Made by a program: the position numbers and the translations under genes
Shown here: positions 26,386-34,859 of the stretch, one piece after another
Layout of the letters: each line of letters begins with the position of its first letter
Numbering within the stretch: the first letter of the stretch is position 1
The notes under the pieces: model-generated
Told to the model about the DNA's origin: nothing
Seen by the model: only the letters and a program-made list of their open reading frames with translations
The model's database searches: none
DNA from: Paenibacillus sp. PastM-3
GTDB lineage: Bacteria > Bacillota > Bacilli > Paenibacillales > Paenibacillaceae
Direction: 5' to 3'
DNA length: 64,000 nt
Assembly (NCBI RefSeq): GCF_029893965.1
Contig: NZ_JARXXP010000002.1
Location: forward strand, 124,001-188,000

Positions 26386-28104
26386 TTATTTCCCGTCGAC
26401 GCGGGCCATAACCTGCTCTGTAAGGGCAGCCACCTTGTCTTTCGCATTCTGCAGCGATTCTCCGCGAACCGCAAAGTATACTTTAATCTTCGGCTCTGTG
26501 CCGGATGGGCGCAGGCAGAACCATGAACCGTCGGACAACAGATACTTGAGCACATTTTCCTTAGGCAGCCCGTTAAGGCCAAGTGAATAGTCGAGCACCT
26601 CGGTAACGGAAGCTCCGGCAATTTCCTGTGGCGGGTTGCTGCGCCAGTCACTCATAATTCCCTGGATCTGGGCTACACCGTCTTTGCCCTTAAGGGTACG
26701 TGATTCCAGGCTTTCCAGGAAGTAGCCAAACTGTTCATACAGCTCCTGAAGCACATCATACAGCGTCTTGCCCTGCGCTTTATAATAAGCACCTGCTTCG
26801 GCAATCAGCATGGAAGCAAGTACGGCATCCTTGTCGCGGGCATAGTTGCCGGCCAGATATCCGTAGCTTTCCTCATATCCGAACAGATAGGTATATTCAC
26901 CGGACTGCTCGAACTGGGTCATTTTCTCCCCGATATATTTGAAGCCGGTCAGCGTGTTGAATACTGTAGCGCCATAATGCGAAGCTACAGCCGCTCCCAT
27001 CTCACTGGTAACGATGGTTTTGACTACAGCACCGTTGCTAGGCAGCTTGCCCTGTTCCTGCAGACGGCTCAGGTAATAATGGATCATCAGCGCGCCGGAC
27101 TGGTTGCCGGACAGTACTACAAAATTGCCCTCATTATCACGGACGACGGCTCCCATGCGGTCCGCATCCGGGTCTGTCCCGATCAGCAGGTCTGCATTAA
27201 GCTCTTCGCCCAGCTTAATCGCCAGCGTGAAGGCTTCGCGCTCTTCGGGATTCGGCGACTTCACAGTAGAGAATTCGGAATCCGGCTGTTCCTGCTCCTG
27301 TACGACATGTACTTCCGTGAAGCCGATTTTGTTCAAAACACTGCGGACCGGCAGGTTGCCCGTCCCGTGCAGCGGAGTGTATACGATTTTGAAATCACGG
27401 CCGAGTGTGGAAGCAATCTCCTCACGGGCAACGCTGACGGCTGCCACTGTATCTGTGAAGGCCTCATCCTCTGGCTCTCCCAGCCAGTGCAGCAGGCCTT
27501 GGCTCTCCGCTTCTTCACGGGAAAGGCGTTTAACACCATTGAAGGAATCAACCTCCAATATGTGTGAAATCACCTTTTCCGCTTCATCCGGTACTAGCTG
27601 TCCGCCGTCGGCATTGTACACCTTGTAGCCGTTATATTCCGGAGGGTTATGGCTCGCAGTAATAACTACGCCTCCTGAAGCTTTCAAATGACGTACAGCA
27701 AAGCTCAGCTGCGGCGTAGAGCGCAGGGAAGGGAACAAATGCGCCTCAATCCCGTTACCGGCCAGAACGAGCGCTGCTTCCAGCGTGAATTCCGGTGAGA
27801 AACGGCGTGAATCGTGGGCGATTACGACAGATGGCCGACCTTCGCCCTTATGATTCTCAAGAATATAGTTGGCGAAGCCTTGAGTGGCTCTGCCCACAGT
27901 ATAACGGTTCATGCGGTTGCTGCCGGCACCGATTACTCCGCGGAGACCGCCTGTACCGAATTCCAGATCTCTGTAAAAACGTTCTTCCAGTTCCTGCGGA
28001 TCATCCGCCAGAAGGTTCAGCTCTTGTTTGGTGTTCTCGTCAACAGAAGGGTCCTGCAGCCAGCGGCTTAATGTTTCTGCGGCTTTCGGGCTTAATTGAG
28101 TCAT
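26386..28104 (-). CDS. pgcA: Phosphoglucomutase/phosphomannomutase PgcA
   Basis: Cytoplasmic alpha-D-phosphohexomutase (572 aa) that interconverts glucose-6- and glucose-1-phosphate, giving UDP-glucose precursors for wall polymers and glycolipids. Motifs in order: the sugar/phosphate loop EFGTGGLRGVIG near residue 48, the phosphoserine loop VVITASHNPPEYNGYKVY near 146, the magnesium site GTDPDADRMG near 310, the sugar-binding FGYEESYGYLAGN near 410 and the phosphate-binding CLRPSGTEPKIKVYF near 535. All catalytic residues are present. Placed just upstream of DUF5693-csaB-tagA, it fits the wall-polymer operon. Confidence 0.94.
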   Translation of the reverse strand: MTQLSPKAAETLSRWLQDPSVDENTKQELNLLADDPQELEERFYRDLEFGTGGLRGVIGAGSNRMNRYTVGRATQGFANYILENHKGEGRPSVVIAHDSRRFSPEFTLEAALVLAGNGIEAHLFPSLRSTPQLSFAVRHLKASGGVVITASHNPPEYNGYKVYNADGGQLVPDEAEKVISHILEVDSFNGVKRLSREEAESQGLLHWLGEPEDEAFTDTVAAVSVAREEIASTLGRDFKIVYTPLHGTGNLPVRSVLNKIGFTEVHVVQEQEQPDSEFSTVKSPNPEEREAFTLAIKLGEELNADLLIGTDPDADRMGAVVRDNEGNFVVLSGNQSGALMIHYYLSRLQEQGKLPSNGAVVKTIVTSEMGAAVASHYGATVFNTLTGFKYIGEKMTQFEQSGEYTYLFGYEESYGYLAGNYARDKDAVLASMLIAEAGAYYKAQGKTLYDVLQELYEQFGYFLESLESRTLKGKDGVAQIQGIMSDWRSNPPQEIAGASVTEVLDYSLGLNGLPKENVLKYLLSDGSWFCLRPSGTEPKIKVYFAVRGESLQNAKDKVAALTEQVMARVDGK

Positions 28105-28151
28105 ATGAATCTCTCCTTCTCCATTTATAATTTAGGGTAGTATAACTGGGA

Positions 28152-28574
28152 TTAGCTGAGCGCGAACATAATTTCGCCGGAAGCCACAACCTTGCCGTCC
28201 ACCTTGGCGGTAGCCTGGCCTTTTCCGATGCTGCCTTTAAGTCTGGTGATTTCTACCTCAAGAGTAAGCGTATCCCCCGGTACAACCTGGCCGCGGAAGC
28301 GGAAGCCGTCCAGCCCTGCCAGAAAACCGATTTTCCCGCGGTTGGCTTCAACCCCGAGAATAGCTACTGCACCAACCTGAGCCAGCGCTTCAGTAATCAG
28401 CACACCCGGCATAACCGGAAAACCCGGGAAATGGCCTGCAAAAAACGGCTCGTTTACCGTTACGTTCTTGATGCCTACAGCCCGTTTGCCCATTTCAATT
28501 TCGATAATTTTGTCCACCAGCAGAAATGGGGGCCGGTGGGGGATTATTTCCTGGATTTCATTGATATTCAGCAT
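28152..28574 (-). CDS. fabZ: 3-hydroxyacyl-[ACP] dehydratase FabZ
   Basis: Hot-dog-fold enzyme (140 aa) that removes water from 3-hydroxyacyl-ACP in fatty acid elongation. Catalytic residues are in the family motif [19 protein letters not shown]: His49 and Glu63. The substrate entry motif [13 protein letters not shown] is at the N-terminus. Ribosome binding site AAAGGAG is 10 bases from the ATG. It sits alone between terminators, with an opposing small RNA candidate in its upstream region. Bacillus subtilis also carries fabZ near mbl-flhO-flhP. Confidence 0.96.
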   Translation of the reverse strand: MLNINEIQEIIPHRPPFLLVDKIIEIEMGKRAVGIKNVTVNEPFFAGHFPGFPVMPGVLITEALAQVGAVAILGVEANRGKIGFLAGLDGFRFRGQVVPGDTLTLEVEITRLKGSIGKGQATAKVDGKVVASGEIMFALS

Positions 28575-28881
28575 TTAAGCAATGCTCCTTTCGGATTTAA
28601 CCGCGTCATTGGGCAGTCCTCCATCAGGCTGCAGCTGTAATCTTGCCGAACCCTGCATAAAGTTGGACTGCTCGGGTAAAAACTATAATTATCCTTCACC
28701 ACCTGCAGCAGTGGAGGTTAAGATAAGGGGCTTTCTCCGCCGCACGCGGCAGCATGACGGAGAAGGCCCTTTTTGGATTGCGGAAGGTCTGGATCCGCAG
28801 TCTCCGCAAAGCTTCTGAACAGCTTCCCTGTTAAGGGTCCGCTTGTCCCTTAGTCCCCACTCATTATACATTTTCCAGTAT
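28575..28881. other. Gene-free region upstream of fabZ holding an opposing small RNA candidate
   Basis: No protein-coding gene is supported here. The plus strand carries a promoter-like TATAAT (28683-28688) and a strong terminator about 40 bases later. A fabZ promoter must also lie in this stretch, but I cannot place it confidently. Confidence 0.6.
28692..28775 (+). ncRNA. Candidate small RNA, divergent from fabZ
   Basis: On the plus strand TTGGAC-15-TATAAT (28662-28688) precedes an 84-base segment. The segment has one hairpin (CCAC / GTGG) and ends in a 15-bp terminator stem (28725-28739 with 28758-28772) running into TTTTT. Two stem pairs are G-U as plus-strand RNA and would be A-C mismatches on the minus strand, so the structure favours plus-strand transcription. 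No convincing ORF fits. The spacer of 15 is short, so the promoter is uncertain. Confidence 0.4.
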
Positions 28882-28917
28882 AAAAAAGAAAACTCCCCTG
28901 TACAACAAGGGAGTTTC
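28882..28917 (-). terminator. Terminator of the mbl-flhO-flhP-epuA transcript
   Basis: AAACTCCC / GGGAGTTT stem followed by CTTTTTT on the minus strand, 16 bases past the stop of the 76-aa gene. Confidence 0.85.
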
Positions 28918-28932
28918 CAAACAACGCATAAA

Positions 28933-29163
28933 TTAAGGTGCAAAGACCAGATCATAGACATGCTTCCATGTGCTCCACTGGAGTACATCGCTGAGTTCCC
29001 GTTTGCCGATAATGACATATCCTGCAACCAGCCCGCCGGCGAGCGCAGCGATCAACAGGAGAGGAATCAGAAACCACTGGACAATGGTCCATTTGGATAC
29101 GCCGCGCCGTTTGACCGGCTGCTGCTTGTCCTCTTCAGGCTTTGGTTTGTTCTGAGCACTCAT
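28933..29163 (-). CDS. Small membrane protein of the EpuA family
   Basis: 76 aa with a charged cytoplasmic N-terminus (KPKPEEDKQQPVKRRGVSKW), one membrane helix (about 30-52, FLIPLLLIAALAGGLVAGYV) and a short outer tail ending WSTWKHVYDLVF. This matches the EpuA family, often mislabelled 'RNA polymerase subunit beta'. No enzymatic function is known. It starts 8 bases after flhP and is the last gene before a terminator, so it is co-transcribed with the flagellar genes. Confidence 0.8.
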   Translation of the reverse strand: MSAQNKPKPEEDKQQPVKRRGVSKWTIVQWFLIPLLLIAALAGGLVAGYVIIGKRELSDVLQWSTWKHVYDLVFAP

Positions 29164-29171
29164 TCCTTCAC

Positions 29172-29993
29172 CTACCCGCGCATATTATTGGCCAGGCCAA
29201 GCATCTGGTCACTGGAGGAAAGCGCACGGGCAGCCAGCTGGTAAGTGCGCTGAAGCTGCATAAGCTCCGTCATTTCCTTGCTTAAATCCACATTGGACTG
29301 CTCCAGATATCCGGATCGCACGCCGAATGACGTCTCTTCACCAGGCTGCCGCTGGAGAAAGGCCTGCCCTTCCGTTACACCATCAGGAAGCACATAAAAA
29401 TTACCGTCTACAGCCTGCAAAGCCGTCTTGCTAAGCGGCTCAACAATCATTATTGTGCCCGCTAACTGTACGGGTTCATTCTCTCCGGTTTTGGTGAATA
29501 CCCGGCCCTTCTCATCTATCGCAGCACTGACATTTGCCGGCACTCTGAGCGGGTTGCCCTCTGTGTTCAGCACCGGATTGCCTGTATTGTCCACCAGCAT
29601 CATCTGCTGGGCATCTTCCGGATCAGGAGTGAAATGGAAATTACCCTGACGGGTATACGCCGTGTCCCCGTTAACCTGCACGCCGAATAGCCCGTTTCCC
29701 TGCAGTGCGAGATCTGTAGGGTTGCCTGTCTCCTGCAGCGGTCCTTCCTCCCAATTACTGGTTACTGTGGATACACGTACCCCGAACCCGATATTGAAGC
29801 CGAGCGGCATACTGCGGCCAGGCTGCTCATATTCCTTGGACTGCTGCTGGACACGGGTCAGGACATCCTCAAATGAGCCTTCCTTGCTCTTGTATCCATT
29901 CGTATTCATGTTCGCGATATTGTCCGCAATAATATCCAGGCGCTGCTGAAGACTGGACATAGAGACGGCCGCACCGATCGTCGAGTTGTTCAC
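29172..29993 (-). CDS. flhP: Flagellar hook-basal body (rod) protein FlhP
   Basis: FlgE/F/G-family axial protein of 273 aa, exported by the flagellar secretion system to build the distal rod. N-terminal motif SSLQQRLDIIADNIANMNTN and C-terminal VDLSKEMTELMQLQRTYQLA form the paired coiled coils that make the rod; the central D1 region has LALQGNGLFGVQ. GTG start at 29993 with GGAGG 9 bases upstream. The order mbl-flhO-flhP is as in Bacillus subtilis. Confidence 0.93.
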   Translation of the reverse strand: MNNSTIGAAVSMSSLQQRLDIIADNIANMNTNGYKSKEGSFEDVLTRVQQQSKEYEQPGRSMPLGFNIGFGVRVSTVTSNWEEGPLQETGNPTDLALQGNGLFGVQVNGDTAYTRQGNFHFTPDPEDAQQMMLVDNTGNPVLNTEGNPLRVPANVSAAIDEKGRVFTKTGENEPVQLAGTIMIVEPLSKTALQAVDGNFYVLPDGVTEGQAFLQRQPGEETSFGVRSGYLEQSNVDLSKEMTELMQLQRTYQLAARALSSSDQMLGLANNMRG

Positions 29994-30118
29994 AGGTTAT
30001 TCCCTCCTAAAATCCCCCCACAAAGTGAGGCTTTTACATCGAAGCTGACTCAGGTACTTTGCGGGGACCCCAAACATCTACTGATATGTTCAAAAAGCTA
30101 GTACGCTTTGGTTCCGGC

Positions 30119-30994
30119 TTATACTCTGCCCACTTCATTTACTGCCTTCTGCAGGCTGGTGTCATAGATCTGAACCACCTTCTGGTTGGCCTCATATGCC
30201 CGGTAAGCGGCATTCATATCAACAGTTACCTGGGTAGCATCAACATTGGAGCCTTCAATATAGCCCTGGCGCAGCAGGAGATTATCCCCGTCTTCCGCAA
30301 AACGGATCTCTGCCGCATCTGCATCATCAGCGTGAAAAACACCATTGCCGTCACGTACCAGCTCCTGCGGTCTTGTAACGATGCTGATGCCGATCTTTGC
30401 TCCGGAAGGAAGGCCGGTAGCCGGGTCCAGCAGGTTGCCCTGCCCGTCCACTGCAAGATTATCCATAGGCTCTGTCAGCACAAGCGGATTGCCTGCCGCA
30501 TCCAGCACCCGGAACCCTCCGGAACTAAGCACTTCCCCTGATGCATTAACAGTAAAGCTGCCGTTTCTTGTATATAAGTTATTCCCTTCATTATCCTGTA
30601 CGGTAAAAAAAGCCTGCGGCTTGTAAGTAACCTCGCCGTCCTCGCTCACATGCTTGCCCGATCCGTCGAACAGCATGTCCGCTCCGGTTGCCGGATCCGG
30701 AAGCCGCAAATCATCAGACAGCGCAAAATCAAACGACTTGCCGCTTTCAATTAAATCGCCCTGCAAGTATTGGGAAACAGCCTGCTCAGCGAATACCCCC
30801 GTGTTGAGGCGGCCGACCTGCTTCGCTGTACCTCCGCTCATTGCCGAGATTAATACATCGGGAAAGGCATGGGTTACCGTATTAACCTGCTTGTACCCCG
30901 TAGTATTTAAGTTGGCAATGTTCTGCGTCGCCGTATCATGTCTGCGCTGCTGCGTCACCATACCGGCAGCGGCCGTATACAATCCTCTGATCAT
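30119..30994 (-). CDS. flhO: Flagellar hook-basal body (rod) protein FlhO
   Basis: Second rod protein, 291 aa. N-terminal motif MIRGLYTAAAGMVTQQRRHD-TATQNIANLNTTGYKQ and C-terminal VDATQVTVDMNAAYRAYEAN are typical of the FlgF/FlgG class. It pairs with FlhP to form the proximal and distal rod. It lies 49 bases downstream of mbl, which agrees with co-transcription. A 125-base gap to flhP contains no clear terminator. Confidence 0.93.
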   Translation of the reverse strand: MIRGLYTAAAGMVTQQRRHDTATQNIANLNTTGYKQVNTVTHAFPDVLISAMSGGTAKQVGRLNTGVFAEQAVSQYLQGDLIESGKSFDFALSDDLRLPDPATGADMLFDGSGKHVSEDGEVTYKPQAFFTVQDNEGNNLYTRNGSFTVNASGEVLSSGGFRVLDAAGNPLVLTEPMDNLAVDGQGNLLDPATGLPSGAKIGISIVTRPQELVRDGNGVFHADDADAAEIRFAEDGDNLLLRQGYIEGSNVDATQVTVDMNAAYRAYEANQKVVQIYDTSLQKAVNEVGRV

Positions 30995-31043
30995 GCGGGC
31001 AATTCCCCTTCCTCAATCTGCTGTTATCCCTTATATCGGCAAG

Positions 31044-32042
31044 CTAGAATTTTTTCTTAACGGCTTTGTCCAAATTATCCAGCAGGATACCGGTTCCCTT
31101 TACCACACAGTGCATCGGATCCTCGGCTACCCAAACCGGAACATGCAGCTCTTCAGAGAGCAGCTCGTCCAGCCCGTTTAGAAGCGCGCCGCCGCCGGTA
31201 AGAACCACACCACGGTCAATAACATCTGCCGAAAGCTCCGGCGGTGTACGCTCCAGCACGGATTTGGCTGCCGCCACAATCATGGAGACCGGATCCCACA
31301 GCGCTTCTTTTACCTCTCCTGAGGTAATAGTGAGCGTCTGGGGAAGCCCGCTGACCATATCCCGGCCTCTGATATCCATCTCAGCCTTCATACCGCCTGG
31401 CCGGACCGAACCGATCGAAACCTTAATATCTTCAGCTGTGCGTTCGCCGATGAGCAGCTTATACTTCTGTTTGATATATTTTAAAATGGCCTCGTCGAAT
31501 TTATCCCCTGCCACTTTAATGGAGGAGGCAGTAACGATGTCGTTCATAGACAGGACTGCTACATCCGTCGTTCCGCCGCCAATATCGACGACCATATTTC
31601 CGCTTGGCTGATAAATATCCATGCCCGCTCCGATTGCTGCGGCTTTGGGCTCTTCCTCCAGATACACATCCCTCGCTCCGCTCCGCTCGGCAGCTTCCCG
31701 GATTGATTTCTGTTCAACTGAGGTAATATTTGTGGGGGCACAGATCAATATGCGGGGCTTGGAGTACCAGGTACGTCCGCCCACACGGTCGATGAAATAT
31801 TTCAGCATCATTTCCGTAATGGCAAAGTCAGCAATAACACCATCCCTGAGCGGACGGATCGTTGTAATATTGCCCGGTGTGCGCCCGACCATCCGGCGTG
31901 CCTGTTCACCTACCGCAAGGACCCGCTTCGTATCACTTTCAAGTGTGACCACGGAGGGTTCATCCAGAACGACTCCCCTCCCTTTAACATGTATGAGCAC
32001 ATTGGCAGTGCCGAGATCGATTCCGATATCCTTGCTAAGCAT
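31044..32042 (-). CDS. mbl: MreB-like cell-shape actin Mbl
   Basis: Actin-family ATPase (332 aa) that polymerises on the membrane and directs lateral wall synthesis together with SEDS/PBP enzymes. Nucleotide-binding motifs: phosphate-1 IGIDLGTANVLIHVKG, phosphate-2 NMVVDIGGGTTDVAVLS and the adenosine motif GVVLTGGGALLNGL. Catalytic Glu in YLEEEPKAAAIGAG. The position after spoIIID and before flhO identifies it as Mbl and not MreB or MreBH. Confidence 0.95.
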   Translation of the reverse strand: MLSKDIGIDLGTANVLIHVKGRGVVLDEPSVVTLESDTKRVLAVGEQARRMVGRTPGNITTIRPLRDGVIADFAITEMMLKYFIDRVGGRTWYSKPRILICAPTNITSVEQKSIREAAERSGARDVYLEEEPKAAAIGAGMDIYQPSGNMVVDIGGGTTDVAVLSMNDIVTASSIKVAGDKFDEAILKYIKQKYKLLIGERTAEDIKVSIGSVRPGGMKAEMDIRGRDMVSGLPQTLTITSGEVKEALWDPVSMIVAAAKSVLERTPPELSADVIDRGVVLTGGGALLNGLDELLSEELHVPVWVAEDPMHCVVKGTGILLDNLDKAVKKKF

Positions 32043-32096
32043 AATGAAAGAGCCCCCAAAGTGTTATTTTAAATAAGAATAGTTAGTTGTAGAATG

Positions 32097-32137
32097 TGAA
32101 CTTAATATTGGTTAAAGTCGCTTCATTATTAAGTTCA
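32097..32137. repeat. Perfect 11-bp inverted repeat in the spoIIID-mbl gap
   Basis: TGAACTTAATA and TATTAAGTTCA flank 19 bases. No T run follows on the minus strand, so it is a poor terminator. It lies about 55 bases upstream of the mbl start and could be an operator or leader structure. Confidence 0.6.
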
Positions 32138-32227
32138 TCTTATACAGTACCAAATTTAAAAATACCATACTTTAGGGGAAGTATACAATGTACTAAACCT
32201 GAATTATTGCTTAAAAAGCTGAAAAAA

Positions 32228-32515
32228 TCATGGCTTTGCGGCTACGGCAACCTCGCGTTTCTTGCCTGTCGTTTTTTTGTACTTAATCTTAGTGGCTTCT
32301 CCCCCCCGCAGATGCCGGATCGACTTATGATATTCGAGAATGTGCTTTACCTGATCAGCCAAATCCGGATTGATCTCCGGCAGCCGTTCGGTTAAATCTT
32401 TATGCACCGTGCTCTTTGAAACGCCAAATTCCTTGGCTATGGTCCGGACCGTATGCCTGGTTTCCACGATGCAGCGTCCGATTTTGATCGTCCGTTCCTT
32501 GATGTAATCGTGCAC
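32228..32515 (-). CDS. spoIIID: Sporulation transcription regulator SpoIIID
   Basis: DNA-binding protein (95 aa) of the mother cell that represses and activates sigma-E-regulon genes. The helix-turn-helix is TVRTIAKEFGVSKSTVHKDL, and the family blocks MHDYIKERTIKIG and HKSIRHLRGGEATKIKYKK are intact. The GTG start at 32515 has GGAGG 7 bases upstream; the five codons before it have none. Bacillus subtilis spoIIID also starts with GTG. A sigma-E promoter lies just upstream. Confidence 0.96.
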   Translation of the reverse strand: MHDYIKERTIKIGRCIVETRHTVRTIAKEFGVSKSTVHKDLTERLPEINPDLADQVKHILEYHKSIRHLRGGEATKIKYKKTTGKKREVAVAAKP

Positions 32516-32548
32516 GCTCCCGCCTCCCAACTGTGGATAGTTTGGTAC

Positions 32549-32576
32549 ATTATATGAGGGGCGGGCCTATATATTC
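32549..32576 (-). promoter_or_regulatory. Sigma-E promoter of spoIIID
   Basis: GAATATA, 13 bases, CATATAAT on the minus strand. Both boxes fit the sigma-E consensus (KMATATW and CATAYAHT), and the site is 34 bases before the start codon of a known sigma-E-dependent gene. Confidence 0.75.
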
Positions 32577-32712
32577 GCGCTTTCAGGACGTGACAAGCCT
32601 ATGAAAGCCCATTTTCTTTCCGGGACAACCGTTTGATCTGATGATTTTTTGAAATAGGACTAAAGTTGCACTTTTAATAATAAGCATTAAAGTTACTCCC
32701 CCTGACGCAAAC

Positions 32713-32742
32713 GCAAAATAACAGGGAGCTTACGCCCCCTGT
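32713..32742 (-). terminator. Terminator of spoIIQ
   Basis: ACAGGGGGC / GCTCCCTGT stem, then TATTTTG on the minus strand, 14 bases past the spoIIQ stop. Confidence 0.75.
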
Positions 32743-32755
32743 CCCCTGCAGATAT

Positions 32756-33496
32756 TTAGCGCTGAGCCAGCAGATCGGACGGGTTAACAACTTTACCGTC
32801 CTCGTACACTTCGAAGTGTACATGATTGCCGAGATCCTTCTCGATCTCACTGCGTCCCGCCGTTGCCAGCGTATCACCCTGCTTCACTTCATCGCCCTGC
32901 TTCACTTTTACATCGCCAAGACTCTGATACACGGTCTTCAGATTGCCCGGATGGGTAATCTCAACGACTTTACCGAATACAGCAACCTCTTCGACCCGGG
33001 TAACTTCACCGCTGAGTGCAGCTTTGACATCAAAGGTTTTGTTGTCTTCACGGGCAAGATCAATACCGACATTCGGCACGAAGGTATCATTGTACTGCAC
33101 CATAGCCGCCACATGACTTTCTTCCGTACCGTTCTCGTCGTAGAACGGCTTAACAACCTGCACTTCACTTGGACTGGCTACCGGCCAGGCCAGGCTCTCT
33201 GTCGATGCGACAACTTCAAGCGCTTCCGGATCAGCCGGTGTGCCGGCTTCATTGCCGGAACCGCTGACGTCCTGGGACACTACAGCGGCAGTGTCAGGAT
33301 TAAGCGGCTTTTGGCCGGCATCCTGATAGAACCACACCAAAGTTAGGATAAGAGCCGCTGCCGCCGTGTAGACTGCCGGGAATACCCAGCGTTTGGATAA
33401 TGCTCTGTTCCATGAAGAAGGCTTGGCGCCTGAATCTCCCTGCTTATTTTTGAGAGATTCATCATGGGTTTGCTTGTTTTTGTCTTGTTCATTCAT
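32756..33496 (-). CDS. spoIIQ: Forespore engulfment protein SpoIIQ (degenerate LytM/M23 domain)
   Basis: Single-pass forespore membrane protein (246 aa; helix about 38-60) whose outer domain docks SpoIIIAH across the intermembrane space. The LytM domain (about 145-240) keeps HVHFEVYEDG and the Asp of VPNVGIDLA, but the first zinc His is replaced by Asn (PNVGID). Bacillus subtilis SpoIIQ also lacks this His, so a scaffold and not an endopeptidase is expected. A near-perfect sigma-F promoter precedes it, agreeing with forespore expression. A Gly/Ala/Glu-rich linker (about 70-105) separates membrane and LytM parts. Confidence 0.93.
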   Translation of the reverse strand: MNEQDKNKQTHDESLKNKQGDSGAKPSSWNRALSKRWVFPAVYTAAAALILTLVWFYQDAGQKPLNPDTAAVVSQDVSGSGNEAGTPADPEALEVVASTESLAWPVASPSEVQVVKPFYDENGTEESHVAAMVQYNDTFVPNVGIDLAREDNKTFDVKAALSGEVTRVEEVAVFGKVVEITHPGNLKTVYQSLGDVKVKQGDEVKQGDTLATAGRSEIEKDLGNHVHFEVYEDGKVVNPSDLLAQR

Positions 33497-33515
33497 AGTT
33501 TATCACCTCAGTAAC

Positions 33516-33544
33516 CAGTGTTACCGGGCGGTTCGCTTTTATAC
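33516..33544 (-). promoter_or_regulatory. Sigma-F promoter of spoIIQ
   Basis: GTATA, 14 bases, GGTAACACTG on the minus strand. The -10 element matches the sigma-F/sigma-G consensus GGNRANANTR at every position, and it ends about 20 bases before the spoIIQ start. Confidence 0.8.
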
Positions 33545-33556
33545 GTATCTTTTAAG

Positions 33557-34705
33557 TTATTTTTTCAGGAGAGTTGAGACTTGGGTAAACTGGACTCCGC
33601 TATAGTAGTGTTTGAGAATCTGGGTGGCTGTGCTCCCTTCCTTCGCCATCCCGTTTGCCCCCCACTGGCTCATGCCGACTCCATGCCCGTTGCCGTAGGT
33701 GGTAATCAGCACTTCATTGCCCTGCCGCTTCCAGGTGAACTGGCTGGAGCGCAGCCTCAGCTTCTCGCGGACCTCGCGGCCGGTGAATACCTTTCCGCCA
33801 ATGGATATTTCCCTCACACGGTGGCCGGCGGTCAGCGACAGCACTACTGCCGGCAGTGCTGAGGAGGACGAGGATACGGGCTTCATTTTGCCTGAAGCAG
33901 CAAGGTCCTGTGAAGCAGGCAGTGCAGTTGCATCCAGTCCAAGCTTGCTCAGCAGCTCGGAGGTGCTGAAGCTGACCGACACGGCCAGGTTCGGTGTAAT
34001 CTCCAGCTCCCAGGGACTCGAGACGCTGCGCAGATAAGGAACGGCTACATTCCAGTAGTCTTCCGAATTTTCGGTATAGCCTCCGCTGGAGGCAAAGAAG
34101 GATGCCGTAATCGGCTGCCCTTTGTAGGTCATGATCACTCCGCGCGTCTCAAGGACCGCGCGGCGCAGTTTGGCCAGCGCGGCGCTCTTGCCGCCGTGCT
34201 CCCAGTCCCGTTCCAGCACCGCCAGCGAGATGTAAGCCTGATGGCTTACTGTATCGCTTACATCGGCCTCCGGAACGGGCACCCCGCTGTGGTCGCCGGC
34301 CAGCAGGCGGCGAACGATAAAGGTGCGGGCGGCCACGGCCTGCGCTTTGAGCGCTTCGAGCTCAAAGTCCGCCGGCATCTCGGCCGCCAGCACGCCGCTG
34401 ACGTAGTCCTCCAGCGGCAGGGTCTCTATTTGTCCGCTCCGCGACAAATAGACGGTCACTTCCGGCTGCGGAGCCTCCGCAGCAGCCGCTGCCGGCGGCG
34501 CCGGCGAGGCCGTGGCCTGCGGCACGGCCTCCGGGGCTGGCTCATGTCCCCCGCGCAGCGGGACAAGAGCCAGCGGCAGCAGCAGCCCCGCGAGCAGCGG
34601 GGCTGCCAGCCAGGCGGCGGGGGCGAGCCGCCTGATCTTGGGAGCGCGCGGCTGCTTGGCGCGCCGGAACTTCATTCTGCGTTTCAGGTAGCGGAACTCT
34701 CTCAT
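33557..34705 (-). CDS. spoIID: Stage II sporulation protein SpoIID
   Basis: Mother-cell membrane lytic transglycosylase (382 aa) that works with SpoIIM and SpoIIP to thin septal peptidoglycan during engulfment. A strongly basic N-terminus is followed by a membrane helix (about 35-52), an Ala/Pro-rich linker and the SpoIID domain: LPLEDYVSGVLAAEMPADFE (catalytic Glu in the AAEMP motif), LKAQAVAARTF, FFASSGGYTENSEDYW and NGHGVGMSQWGANGMA. The start at 34705 has AAGGAG 11 bases upstream; an earlier in-frame GTG (34732) precedes that site. It follows the murA terminator and so should have its own sigma-E promoter, which I could not place. Confidence 0.94.
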   Translation of the reverse strand: MREFRYLKRRMKFRRAKQPRAPKIRRLAPAAWLAAPLLAGLLLPLALVPLRGGHEPAPEAVPQATASPAPPAAAAAEAPQPEVTVYLSRSGQIETLPLEDYVSGVLAAEMPADFELEALKAQAVAARTFIVRRLLAGDHSGVPVPEADVSDTVSHQAYISLAVLERDWEHGGKSAALAKLRRAVLETRGVIMTYKGQPITASFFASSGGYTENSEDYWNVAVPYLRSVSSPWELEITPNLAVSVSFSTSELLSKLGLDATALPASQDLAASGKMKPVSSSSSALPAVVLSLTAGHRVREISIGGKVFTGREVREKLRLRSSQFTWKRQGNEVLITTYGNGHGVGMSQWGANGMAKEGSTATQILKHYYSGVQFTQVSTLLKK

Positions 34706-34807
34706 CTCTTCTATGGCTCCTTCCGTAGGCACTGGTGATTCTTATAGATATGAATTTACGGAAGCTGCTAGAACGTTTTTTCTGAGAGTTAGAGAATCCT
34801 GAAACAT

Positions 34808-34839
34808 AAAAAGACTGCCCGCATAAGCAGAGCAGTCTT
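34808..34839 (-). terminator. Terminator of murA
   Basis: AAGACTGC / GCAGTCTT stem with five T on the minus strand, 20 bases past the murA stop. Confidence 0.85.
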
Positions 34840-34859
34840 CAACATTCAAAGTAAAATAA

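Noticed and set aside
34663..34800. Sigma-E promoter for spoIID
   Set aside because: TCATATC resembles a -35 box, but no matching -10 is found at the right distance.
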